A stretch of DNA of 64,000 nt, taken from Kondoa malvinella (Eukaryota > Basidiomycota > Agaricostilbomycetes > Agaricostilbales > Kondoaceae). Positions 22,280 through 33,273 of the stretch are shown here, piece after piece. The stretch spans positions 337,369 through 401,368 of the forward strand of contig BCIM01000002.1 in assembly GCA_039545315.1 (NCBI GenBank), given 5' to 3'. A model generated the notes under the pieces. That model searched no databases and was not told the DNA's origin. It was given only the letters and a program-made list of their open reading frames with translations. Position numbers and translations under genes: made by a program. Position 1 is the first letter of the stretch. Each line of letters starts with the position of its first letter.

Positions 22280-25130
22280 CTACATTGTCTGGAATGGGAC
22301 TTGAATAGGTAGGGTATCGTAATTCGCTACAGAGACAGGCGGCACTTGTTGTGTGTCGTCCAAGAAGCTGTTGAGAGCTGGATCTAATCCAAGCGATTGC
22401 AAGAAGGCCCCAAATTCGGTTCCAGCGGCTGAACAAGTTGTTTTGAGTAAGATTCCTAGATGAGGACGATCACTTACGCATGTTGGAAGCCAGATCTGCT
22501 AGATTCGCAGTCCAAGGATCTTGATTGGTAGGAGCTGCGGTCGGTGTGAGACAGAGCTCCGCCAATGCTTCAAAAGTGTCGTAAAAGGTCTGAGCGACTT
22601 GTGAGTATTCTTGCGCATACGAGTAGAGGATGTCTAATAGAGCATTAGACCATCACCGAATTGCGCATAGCTTGACTCACTACTCGTAGCTCGGATCGCC
22701 TTGTGCGTGTCTGCTGGCGTCAAAGCACTGGGAAGAGTCCGAACACAATGTAACAGGGTAATGCCGCTCAGGAAGACTGAGTGGAGTGCGGTGATCGTTG
22801 GAGAGAAGGGTTTGCCTTGATGGAGTCTTCGCTGAGCTTCAGAAGTAGCCGCTGCTGATTGTGCACACAGAGTAAGCCAGTACGACCGATCTCGCTCGTA
22901 TGTAGTCAGAGGACGGAGAAGGTGCTGCTTTGTCTCTGAGACAGAATCAATTTGGAAGATTGTAACATTGATAAAGCGCTCACGTTCCGCTTTCAGTAGA
23001 AACCCTGGGAGAGAGATGATGATGAGCAAAGTATTGAGTTAAATCCAAGTACTGACAGTCTCGAGTACAGCATGGTAGTGCTTTAGCCTATTCGACGATG
23101 AGCGTAATACTTCGAAGCAGGAAGGAACGACCGCACTTGATCGGTGGAAGCCTCTTGAGGAATACCCAACGTCCACATATCGACAGCATTGAGCAGATTG
23201 GCTGCAGCGACCATGTCCGGCTCAGGTGTATCTACTCTGTAGACTGCCTCATGCACCTTGGAATCGATACGCTTCCTATATGCTATGATGACCATTGATC
23301 TGAGCGGATGATCGTCAAAGCTTACAGTCGAATATGATGCAAAGCAGAAGTCATACTAGTAGCGCCTCGAGGAACTTCGGTAGGCCAATCAAATTGAACA
23401 CAATTCTGCAAATTGGTGAATCAGATCGCGTGGTTCGGGCAACCGTGAATGATTAGCTTACCACATCCATGGGTAGATCTGCGTCTATCGCAGAATCACT
23501 GATTCCAAAGGGTCTCCCAAGAGTCATTGCGACCTGGCGTCCGATTGTTGAGAAGAAGCCTCTTGTACAAAGAAGAATCACCCGTACCATGCGATCGACC
23601 TGCATAAATTCCTATCAGCTAAGGAAGCAGACCAGCTTGATCCTCTGAACTGACTATATAAGCAGACCAAAAGCATCGCTTGCGCATTTCCGCGGCATAG
23701 AAGCCGATGGCCCGCTCTCGCTCAGGAGACAGCTTGCGATGCAGACCCATTGCAATTGCCAAACGCATAGCCGAGCCAGATAGAAACCAACTGCTTATCC
23801 CAGCGGGTCTTTGTAAGGCGTACATCGACAGCAAAAGAAGGGCTAGAAGGAACTCAATCAAGAACGACTAGGGAACGAAAGCGCGACGGACCTTGTAGGC
23901 CGACCAGATTGTGCATTGCGGCTAGGTAGATGTCAGGACTGCTGCAGTACTATGTAGGACTTGCGTACCAACCGCATCGAGATGCTCTACCGCTTGCTCA
24001 AAGTAGCTTGCTGAACTGACAAGACCCGGCAAAGGTGATCGCCGAGATAGACTCGTTCCCAATGCGAAGAAGAGCCAAAGAAAGAGGGCAGCTAATGAAA
24101 GAGCCCTTCAGCGTCGGGTGCCATCAGCTCATATCAGCTCACCTGCTCGAGTGCCGGGACTAGCACCTGGTTGACTAGCCGCTCTCATAATACTGATGCG
24201 TTCATTGAACCAGCGATGCATTCTCAGCCAGTCTGTGAACGGGTATCGAGGTTGAATGTGCTTGTAGCTGATTGTTTCCAATTAGCAAACTAATCGAATG
24301 CCATGTCATTACTCACCAGATGTCAAAGATGGAGCTTGCAACTTCAGCAGACACATCTTCTAAATAAGGAGAAGGAAGCTTTGTAGGTGGTCCATCAGAG
24401 TCAAAGGTCCAGCTGGCGTTATCTAGTTTGCTGTCCGCTAATAAACCGGAAACGACCAATTCTGTCCAGGAGAATCCAGAAGAAGCACCGAGAAAGGAAG
24501 CGTCGGCTGAGGCATTGAGGGAAAGAAAAGCTACGCTTCTTGCAACGCTCCCGAGCCGCTTGTCGTCCAACTGAGCGGCACCACCGTCCGACAACAGGCT
24601 AGGCTCTACTGATCCAGATACGCTTTCTGACTGATCATCTGGAGTCTTGGGTGGATCATGCGAGTTGCTGTAATGCGTAGTCTGTCTCGGAGGTAGGGCG
24701 GAATTCGATGCATAAGCTGACGGATTGACCAAAACGTCGAACGAGTGGTTTTCTGCTTGAGCGTTCCATTGAGACTGCTGTGTGGAAAGGCCTTGGTTCG
24801 TGGTGCTGCTGCCAGAAAGCGGCGCCGGCACAGGGGCTTTCCGTTTTCGAGGAGCCTTCGGACAGGTTATGCATTCGACGCCAGCGATTTCGCAATTGCG
24901 GCAGGCTTTACCAGGCTCAGAACGACTGTCAGAAAGCTATCAGTGCTGCTCCGGAGCAACAGGCACAACTGCGATTTACTCGCACCGCGCTTTTCGACCT
25001 GCAAAACATCTGTCAGCGAATGTCCAGTCTGAAGAGCCGCGGTGAACATGCCATGGCACCGAGAGCAAGCTGGTCCTCCCCTAGGCGCTGCCGTTCTGGC
25101 TTTCTTTGCTGGCGGGCTTATCTCTTCCAT
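22280..25130 (-). CDS. Zn2Cys6 fungal transcription factor
   Basis: Three exons build the binuclear zinc cluster at about residues 22-50: CSRCHGRKARCD, then ACRNCEIAGVEC, six Cys with standard spacing, followed by a basic stretch (PRKRK). The first intron of the cluster must use a GC donor (G/GCATGT) with acceptor TTTTGCAG to restore the frame. A Ser/Gln-rich linker follows, then the fungal_trans domain (GSAMRLAIAMGLHRKLSP, RKRCFWSAYI) encoded near 23,620-23,860, and C-terminal helices; exons continue to a stop at 22,280 after VPFQTM. The gene is divergent from the MFS transporter with 114 bp between the starts, so the two are probably co-regulated. Exon borders between 22,450 and 24,310 are approximate. 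Confidence 0.85.
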
Positions 25131-25244
25131 GTTGGGTTGCCGTCGGTCTTAAAGGTTTAAAATGTCTCTGCAAGCGAAGGGCCGAAGGACGTATATGTTC
25201 CGGAAGTTCTTTATGGTTCTCACACCCACTCTGGACCACAAAGA
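25131..25244. promoter_or_regulatory. Shared promoter between Zn2Cys6 regulator and MFS transporter
   Basis: Only 114 bp separate the two divergent start codons, too short for two independent fungal promoters plus 5' UTRs, so control elements must be shared or lie inside the genes. It contains CGG and CCG triplets (for example GTCGGTC near 25,142, ACGTATATGTTCCGGAAG near 25,190) of the kind Zn2Cys6 proteins bind, but no clear pair of defined spacing. Confidence 0.4.
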
Positions 25245-27440
25245 ATGCAGGCCAAATCGTCTGCAGAGAAATCGCATGCTCTGCCGAAGCTCAAAAGGGT
25301 CATATCCCTAGAAGATCAGACTGCCGTATTTTCACAGAAGAGACGCATCATATGCTTCCTTGGACTCGCTTTTGCCCTCTTCCTCAGGTATTTCTCATGC
25401 CCAGAGATGCATTGGACCGCATTGAAGCCTTATCGCAGCTTTCTTGACTCTACGTCTGTAGCCTTAGCGCAACCTCAGATAGCTGCAGATCTACAAGCTG
25501 GTCGTAGTATAGTCAGTTCACTGTCTTGCTAATCAAGGACTTGGTTTGATGTTTGAACAGTCATGGATCGGCACAGCTTATCTGATAGCAAACACGAGCT
25601 GTCAACTGGTCTATGCTCGCTTCTCAGATATCTTAGGCCGAAAGGTTCTCCTCCTCGTAGCGCTTGGTATCTTTGCAGTCGGGGATCTCGCATGTGCTTT
25701 TGCCCAAACACCGATACAGCTTTTCGCCTTTCGCGCCATAGCTGGGATAGGCGGTGGAGGGTAAGTTACTGTTCTTTCGCCTGGTCTGTAGCTCATTTCT
25801 CTTGTTCTTGTTAGTATCAACAATCTGGTCAGTACAATCAATCTATCTACATGACTTCTCGCTGAAATCGATCAGGCGATGGTCATCATGTCCGATATTA
25901 CGACATTGCGAGAAAGAGGTAAATGGCAAGGGTTCATTGGTGTCGCGGTGGCTGCGGGAAACACAGCTGGACCTTTTCTTGGGTTCGCTTGTCTGGTCTC
26001 ACAAATCGATCTAAGCTAATATGTTCTTGGTAGAGCGCTTTTAACGCAGTACTACACTTGGAGAGCTGTCTTTTGGATTCCAGTACCGTGCACCGTAGTC
26101 TGCGCTGCCCTGATATGGCGCACGCTACCTTTGAAACCGGTCAGCGGTAACTTGAAGAGCAAGCTGGCCAAAATCGATTACGCCGGTACTATATTATCCC
26201 TCGGCGCAAATGTCCTTATCCTTTTCGCCATATCGTCTGGCGGTGCTGAATACGCTTGGACCTCGGTGATCATTTTGTCGACTTTGTTGGTTGGGATAGC
26301 ACTGGCTGCTGCATTTCTCGTGGTAGAGTGGAAATTTGCTGCTTTACCAGTGATGCCTTGTATGTCTGTCTGTCTCTACGAAACATGATCATGCTGATGG
26401 ATAGAGCAGTGCGATTATTCACTGTATGTCGAGCGCCTCCGCTATTGACTAATATTGATCATCCGCTTGCGCAGTATCGCACGCCATGTCTGCTTCTATG
26501 GAGCTTCTGCTTACAAGGCGCAGTCTACTATGCGAACATCTATTGGCTGCCCATTTACTTCATTTCGCTAAGACGACTTGATCCTGTCACCTCTGCCGCT
26601 ATCATGCTCGCTCTCTTAATTCCTCAGTCGATCATGTCTGCTCTCATGGGCATAGTCAGTACGTCCATTGTGCCCAATCAAGGCGATCACCGGCTGATCA
26701 GTGTCTATAGCATCCAAGACGGGAATCATCAAGCCTATCATTGTCGGTGGATGTCTGCTTTGGACTATTGGCTCTGGTCTGGAAATCATGTTCGAGCGGT
26801 CTACACCATTGGCTGGCGTCATTGTCATTCTTCTCATTCAAGGGATAGCATTCGGAAGTGTGTCTCAGTCTGGTCTGGTCGCAGCTCAAGCTACCGCACC
26901 GGCACAAGATCGCGCTGTCATAACGGGTGAGTGATAATTGAGCTCGCAGCTGCGTTCTCATTCATCTCGTGTACAGGCGCTCGCAATTTCCTTCGGACAG
27001 GCGGTGGAAGTCTTGGGCTCGCTATCGGGAACGCGATACTCAATGGCGTTGTCACCAAAGAGCTTCCGACAGATCTGCCCAACGGCTTGCGCGAAGAAAT
27101 TTTGGCCGAGGCTTCGCTCGATTTACCAGCTGGACTACCGGACTACCAACGACAAGGCGTCTTCGATGCATATCAGTCTGGTCTTCGCTACATCTTTGTT
27201 TTCTTCTTGCCTCTCATGGTGATCAGTCTTGTCATGTCGTTCTTCATCGAGAACATCAACTTGCAAAAGCCGGCAGCGACACAACCAACAGAGAAGGCTG
27301 GAGCTGCAGGAGAGAGAAGTGCAGTTGAAGTGGACGAAAAGGGCTCGCCGGGAGAAAGCACGATTACGGCAGTGGATATTGAGGCGGGAGGGGAGGTTGA
27401 CCGCGAACCGTCACAGAGGCATAACACACGAGCACTATAG
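25245..27440 (+). CDS. MFS transporter, DHA2-like (14-helix) drug/metabolite exporter type
   Basis: Many short exons join from ATG 25,245. The first helices carry SFLDSTSVALAQPQIA (TM1 motif of the DHA family) and QLVYARFSDILGRKVLLL (the GxxxD(R/K)xGR loop signature between TM2 and TM3); FRAIAGIGGGG, TLRERGKWQGFIG and AAGNTAGPFLG follow, the last like motif C of DHA antiporters. The final exon (26,985-27,440) ends in hydrophobic FVFFLPLMVISLVMSFFIE and a charged cytosolic tail. It sits at the plasma membrane in relatives and exports or imports small organic molecules with protons. The link to the Zn2Cys6 regulator is the shared 114-bp promoter. Substrate unknown; transport of the pathway substrate or product is plausible. 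Confidence 0.85.
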
Positions 27441-27589
27441 CATTAATGCATATCCAGCACATCTAGCATTCCTTTTTTCGCGTTGCCTTTGTCTCCCCTC
27501 GAGCCGTCGGAAGCATGATTTGTGCCATGACTTAGAAGATCCCGATATTAGTCTGCTTCGCAGAGCTTCAGCGATTTCTCTCGCCTACA

Positions 27590-28630
27590 ATGAGCTCCCG
27601 TAGACTCGAAGAAAAGATCTGCGTCATCACTGGTGCCGCTGGCCGTCTGTGATGTCCAGGAACACAAGAATATCTTGCTGATAAGGACACCTGCAGGCAT
27701 TGGACAAAGTCTGGTCACTAAATTTCTGCAGCATGGTGCTATAGTAGTAGCTGCGGATATCAATGTTCCGGATCAAGCCACTGAAGAGCCAGGACGCCTC
27801 ACTTGGTTCCAAGTGGATCAAACCTCACCAGACAGTATCACAAAGCTGGGGAAGTATCTATCAGACAAGTACGCTTCTCCTGCTGTTCTTTGCGTACAGC
27901 ATGCTTAACCTCATGACCAGATATGGGAGGCTCGACTGCCTTGTCAACAACGGAGCTTCAGGCGGGAATCTGGCGCCATTCCACGAGAAGTCGCTAGCAG
28001 AGTTCGACGCTATCATGGCAGTCAAGTGAGTTTGCTCGCATGCTACGGAGACTTTATCATTGACAACCTCGTAAGCATTCGCGGACCGTTCTTACTGATG
28101 CAGATGGCTATTCGCCTAATGCTGAAAGCGAATACAAAGGGCTCAATCATCAACATGGCATCTACAGCTGGTCATAGAGCTTCTCCAATGGCTAGCATTT
28201 ACTCTTCATCCAAGTTCTGCCTTATTGGAATGAACCAAAATGTCGCTATGGAATATGCAAGTCATGGCATACGGTGCAATAGTATCTCACCCGTACGGCG
28301 GATTTAGCCAGATCAAGTGTTTCGTCAAGCTGAATGCTGTGTGCCAGGGTGTCATGCAGCAGCCAAACATCCAAGGCTTTTCGGAGGAGGTGCGCAAAGT
28401 CAAATAGTGCCCAATAAACGCTCATGTGTTGCGCAGCAAATTAAGGAGATGCATGGCAAGCTACCGATGGCGAGAGGCGGCCAACCTAATGAGGTTGCCA
28501 TGACTGCCGTCTTTCTCGCGTCCGACGAGGCTGCATATATCAGCGGAACAGACATCTTAGGTAAGCTCACTTCGATTGTCAAAGATCGGTGCTAAGACTA
28601 GAAACAGTGGATGGAGCAAAGATAGCATGA
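27590..28630 (+). CDS. Second short-chain dehydrogenase/reductase
   Basis: Exons read MSSRRLEEKICVITGAAG, GIGQSLVTKFLQHGAIVVAADI (TGxxxGIG loop split by an intron at about 27,640-27,700), RLDCLVNNGASGG (NNG motif), FDAIMAV, GSIINMASTAG (active-site Ser region), SIYSSSKFCLIGMNQ (YxxxK), ASHGIRCNSISP, MARGGQPNEVAMTAVFLASDEAAYISGTDI and a last short exon VDGAKIA with stop at 28,628. The acidic residue after the second strand (ADI) fits NAD use. It is only distantly similar to the SDR at 20,991. It lies in the same direction as, and 149 bp after, the MFS gene. Substrate unknown. Confidence 0.85.
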
Positions 28631-28666
28631 AGAGATTTGCAATGTATACATTATGCTGCTGCTACG

Positions 28667-30205
28667 CTATGCACTTGCAGGCTTGTAAGGATGACCATCG
28701 GCAAAATGCCTTGCAATCTCCTCTCGTGTTGCGACCCAGACACCCTCCTTGCTTGACTGAAGTAGCGAATCAGCATGAGATACAGTAAAAGTAACCCAAC
28801 CTACGATGTATTCGACAAACTTCTTGAGTGCGGGGAATCGACCAGGCCTGCCCATGTAGCGAGCGTGCACTGCGACGGTCATCTGAAAGTCATTCTCAGC
28901 AGTCTGATCGCTGCGGAATGGCCAGGCTTACGAATCCAGGGCGGCCGTCTTCCCCTTCTTCATACATTGTATCGAAAGCATTTGTAATGTGCTCGTTGAA
29001 AGCCCACGAGCTACCAAACCCTGGTGCAACAAAGTACTTGAAATCGTCTGTGACAATGTCAGCGAACGATCTGAGATGCTGACATCTGACGTACTTGCGT
29101 CGTAGGTGTCTAAAACACGTCTTGACATGAGCAAAGGAACTCAAAGGATGAAAAGCGACTGACAAGGAACAATCAAAAGGCCTTCATCCTTCTTGCCGGG
29201 CTCAAGCCAAGGGTCAGAGATCCAATAAGGCAGTTCATCGCTTTCGGAGACTTTATTGAGCATCGTGGTAGACCCAGAGCTGTCGTAGACTCACGCATAA
29301 TTGTCTGAATTGTATAGAAGCTCAAGACCGAGATCTTTGTAGACCTTGCTGATCAAAGCTCTTGAACGAGGCGAAGGACGACCGTAATACCATCCAACAG
29401 GCGCTTTGCCTTTCTTTGACATTTTTTGGAAGCTGGCGACAGCCTGCCTGATCAAGTCTTCCTCTTGCTCGGCTGGCAGGTCTCGATAATTGATCCAACG
29501 CATCCCGTGTGAAGCGATTTCGTGACCTGCATCATCACAGGCTTCCGACACTTGCGGGTTCTTTTCGAAAGCTTGAGCGACTGCGTAAATCGTGATTTTA
29601 TGATTGTGCTTTTCGAAGAGACGCAACAGGCGCCACATCTGCTTGGAGTCAGCTCTAGATCAGGAATAGAGCGATCAACGTACGCCGACGCGGCTACCGA
29701 ACTCGAATTGAGACTCCATAGGTAGATCCCGATGACCTGCCGACCGTATTCAGCGATGGCACAGACATACTAGGGCTTACTGACCTTGGAAGGGAGGCCG
29801 TGGTCCCAACTCTACGTGATCTTTAGCTTACCGAGAGGAATTCATGCAGCGAGACTCACCTTGCAAGTTGTATTCAGCATGAGCGTCTCCCTCTTCGATG
29901 CTATGCTCTCCGCCCTCTTCATAGCTGGACAGCGGCCTTCAACAAGGTACAGAAGCAGAGCAGCACTGCCTTACTTGATGACTATCCGCTTTGAACATCA
30001 GCTTTGGCCTTTCTCGCTAATACGACGAGCTCACCAAAGTTTACAGCTATCTTTGCGTTATTTGGCCATTTTGGATCAGGCCTATTCTTGCCATAGCCAA
30101 CGAGATCCTTCAAAGAGAGTGGTTGAGTGATGCACACAGCAGGAAGAAAACATGTCCTACCCGAGGTCCAAAATTTGTCAAGCGAGTGTCAACCTTGGTT
30201 TCCAT
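28667..30205 (-). CDS. PuuE-type allantoinase / cyclic-imide hydrolase (polysaccharide deacetylase fold)
   Basis: From ATG 30,205, exon 1 (METKVDTRLTNFGPR) joins DLVGYGKNRPDPKWP, then NYEEGGEHSIEEGDAHAEY, MESQFEFGSRVG, WRLLRLFEKHNHKITIY, AGHEIASHGMRW (metal-binding His pair), PVGWYYGRPSPRSR, LELLYNSDNYADELPYW, FVAPGFGSSWAF, ARYMGRPGRFPALKKF and VWVATREEIARHF. This order is diagnostic of the PuuE-like branch of the NodB/polysaccharide deacetylase superfamily, whose members open cyclic ureides and imides (allantoin; cyclic imides such as maleimide or succinimide) rather than polysaccharides. There is no signal peptide, so it acts in the cytosol. Neighbouring NCS1 permease and amidase fit either purine or N-heterocycle breakdown: ring opening here, amide hydrolysis by the amidase. 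Divergent from the P450, with 165 bp between starts. Confidence 0.85.
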
Positions 30206-30370
30206 GTTGTGATGTGCTTGTATTGTCAAGAAAGACTATCCCGAAATGCTCTGTCTCTGGCGTTTGGAATTCCTTATCTATCGAGCCGCCGACGGCCAAA
30301 GTTTGCTTCCCGGTCTTGCCTAAAGTACTTCTCCTGCCTGCTGTAGCTCCTCCAGTGGCTCTTCTATCGC
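30206..30370. promoter_or_regulatory. Shared promoter between imidase/allantoinase and P450 genes
   Basis: This 165-bp divergent interval must hold the regulatory DNA for both genes. A GGAATTCC palindrome (30,269-30,276 region) and several CGG/CCG triplets are visible; no site can be assigned to a regulator. Confidence 0.35.
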
Positions 30371-32720
30371 ATGGGCGCTTGTAGCATGCGCGCGCCGATG
30401 GAAATTCTCAGCGAACCGATTACACTGATATCCGCCCTCTTGGTCTTTTCAAGCGCATTCGTCCTCATACGCTTTGGGGCATGCCTCGCCTATAATCTGT
30501 ACTTCCATCCTTTAGCGAACATACCAGGCCCAAAAGTAGCCGCAGCTACTAGTCTGTGGAATCGCTATCATTCGCTCGTCAAAAGACAAAAGTATGCGAC
30601 TGTGCATGCTCTTCATGCTACATATGGCCCTATCATTCGTGTTGGTCCGAATACTGTGGTTCTTGAAGGCCCAAAATACCTCAACAGTGTTTATGTGCGT
30701 CAAAAGCTTTCATCTTCGGTCGGGTCTGATTTGCATTGATAGATGAAGAAGCTTGACAAGGTATGCTTCATGTCACTGTAAGGATAGTGCTTCAGACTTA
30801 GGCGTCTGCACAGCTGCCTGAAGCTGCCTTCTTTACCACAAATCGGTATGCGAAATTTGCTATTTGAGCATTCAGGCTCATGTCGGTCGTAGCGGCACAC
30901 CAAACGCTTTCTCAGCAATGTAAGTTGCATGCTGTCTTAGAAGGCTAAGCTGATGAGATTTCTAGAACTACGCATGAAGCATCAGGGAAACGCAAAGGCA
31001 TGCTACCACATTGTATGTCCCAGAAAGTTCTTTCCAAGCATAAGCTGACGCACAAGGTTGAATCAGACGCTACAGCCAATCTACAGAGATGGCATCCTGC
31101 TATCTTTCAGCACGTGATTGAAGCTACAACCTACATCAAATCCGTTGACGGTAAGCACTCGATCGACATATTGGGCCTTCTCGGACATACATTGGTCGAC
31201 GTATGTATTCTTTCCCTTCAATTCAGAGAGCTTGCGCTGATTGGTAGTAGATATTGGGTGAAGTTATCCTGGCGACCAAGGATATCCATGCTATCTCGGA
31301 TTTTGCCAATGCTAGACCCAATGCGATAGTCAAAGCTATCAGCAAGTGTGTATAATTTGTCAGGATTGAGGTACTTGGCTGAAGCTTTATAAGTTGGCCG
31401 AAACGCGGTACAATGTAAGCATGCTTCATTGCGATACGGATTCGGCTGAGACTTATATCTTTCGCAGAGTGAATCACATCCAAAGCTGTCGCTATATTGT
31501 CTTATGAACGATTCAGATCGGCCTCCTGGGTCCTCGAGTTTGGTCTGTTGCAAAACATTTCCCACAAGCAGACTGGCAGGACCTGGTGCAAAGTGATGCT
31601 TATTTAGCAGACGTAATTCCCCCAATTCGTCGCATCTTACATCACTGATCAGCTCTGTAGTTCGTTGGACCCAAAGTCTATGCAGCAAAAGCACTAATGG
31701 AGGGCGGATCAGTGCCCGAGCAGCCTTCTTTGGTGCAGCGGCTTCTCTCCGTTATCAATTCATCTACTCAAGCCCCGTGGGATGTAGAGTAAGGCTCGAT
31801 TGGCTGTCCATGCGTGTTTCCTGAACCCGTCTGCAGACATGTCGTTTCCGAATGCATAGACCACTTCTTGGCCGGCACAGAGACTACCAGCGTGGTCTTG
31901 ACTTACTGCTTCTGGCAATTAGCGCGCAACCCGTCTGTCGAACAAAGGCTTCAGCAAGAATTGGACGAAAATATGGCTGATTCAGGAGATATGCTTAGTC
32001 TGAACATCTTGGCCAATCTCCCGTGTGTGACAAGCTGATGAGCTGCATCTCAGACTGATTATTGGCTCGCAGATATCTGAATGCTGTATTGAAAGAGAGT
32101 ATGTGCTGTCGCTCGTCCTTTGGGACATGCGCTGAAGACGAAAAAAGCACTCCGTCTTCATGCAACTTCACCTACATACCATGCTAGACTATTGTCTGAA
32201 GAAGGCTTGGAAGCGTATGGACACTTCCTTCCGCCAAAGACAGCGGTTGGTATTCAAGGATGGACTTGCCATCGGGATTCTGCAGTTTGGGGCGAGAATG
32301 CATACTCGTTCAATCCTGAGCGATGGCTAGACGAGACTCCCGAGATGAAGGTAAGCGGACTCCTTCCCTGCTGTCTCCACCTCTAACCATGCGCCTTACA
32401 GAACGCGTTCATTCCCTTTTCCATAGGATCGAGGAATTGTCCCGGTTTAAAGCAAATCTCGCTATCCTTCTGTGCGATCGATGCTGACATCAGCATGCTA
32501 GCATTGCTTGGACAGACATGCGCATTCTACTGTCGACTATCAGCCGTCAATTCAGCGCCACTCTTGCAGACGATACTACCGAGGACAGCATGCGTCCAAT
32601 GGTCCTCACCGTGAGCTACCTGTGGAATCGATAGAAGGCCGTCACTGACTTTGGCGCTAGACCGCAGTTCCGGCTACCGGAGAATGTCAGCTGTACTATA
32701 GAGCCCGATTCAATTCGTAG
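30371..32720 (+). CDS. Cytochrome P450 monooxygenase
   Basis: The protein starts with a hydrophobic membrane anchor (LISALLVFSSAFVLIRFGA), then YNLYFHPLANIPGPK (Pro-rich hinge) and YGPIIRVGPNTVVL. The I-helix is DHFLAGTETTSVVLTYCF (A-G-x-E-T-T), the K-helix ExxR is KETLRLH once the intron at about 32,102-32,140 is removed, the PERF-like segment is FNPERW, and the heme loop FIPFSIGSRNCPG has the Cys ligand. The last exons run from about 32,509 to a stop at 32,718. At least seven introns interrupt it, and exons between 30,760 and 31,760 are approximate. It is ER-anchored in the family; substrate unknown. The position between imidase and NCS1 permease suggests a role in the same pathway, but this is weak evidence. 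Confidence 0.82.
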
Positions 32721-33273
32721 CTGCCAATACATCGCATGCTTCCTTTGTCCCTTTCTCTACTATGTTCTCTTCATGTCGTCCTCTTCGCCTTCGCAAGACC
32801 ATGCATGTGCTTATCTCAGCTCGCAAAGAGTTTGCAAAGGAAAAATATTCAACCGCAAAGTCGGGGTAAGGCATTGTTTGTTTTGCTCACTGGCAGCCTG
32901 TGCTAATCACTACTCGTTCTTGGCTGCAGCGGCAGCACGTCTACCTTCTGCTGAACATGTCAATCATGCGCTATACAGCCCCTTTCAAGCAGTGAACCAC
33001 TGATGCGCGGCTCTTTTGCGCAACCCTGACTATAGACGACACTTCTGCAAACCATCATCAGCAATTTTGACAATATGGAGCGGCACGAGCGAGTTGTATG
33101 GATACTTCAACAAGAGCCTTAGGCTCCGCTTCTTTCTCCCGCAGGCGGCACATGGCCAAGCTTTGCCGGTTAATGTCTCACCGTCTATCATACCGTCGGC
33201 TGCGCAATGATAAGGGATTCTCAGCCTTTCTGGCCGTTTTGCAGCTCTTCTCCTCTATACAACATCTGCCGTC
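32721..33273 (+). other. Gap between P450 and permease; possible very small gene
   Basis: An ATG at 32,764 opens a ~36-codon basic frame that can be spliced, over an intron ending in TTGGCTGCAG at 32,930, to a second short exon ending near 33,003. The predicted ~60-residue product has no motif I know, and coding use is uncertain. The remaining bases up to the permease ATG show nothing. Confidence 0.2.
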
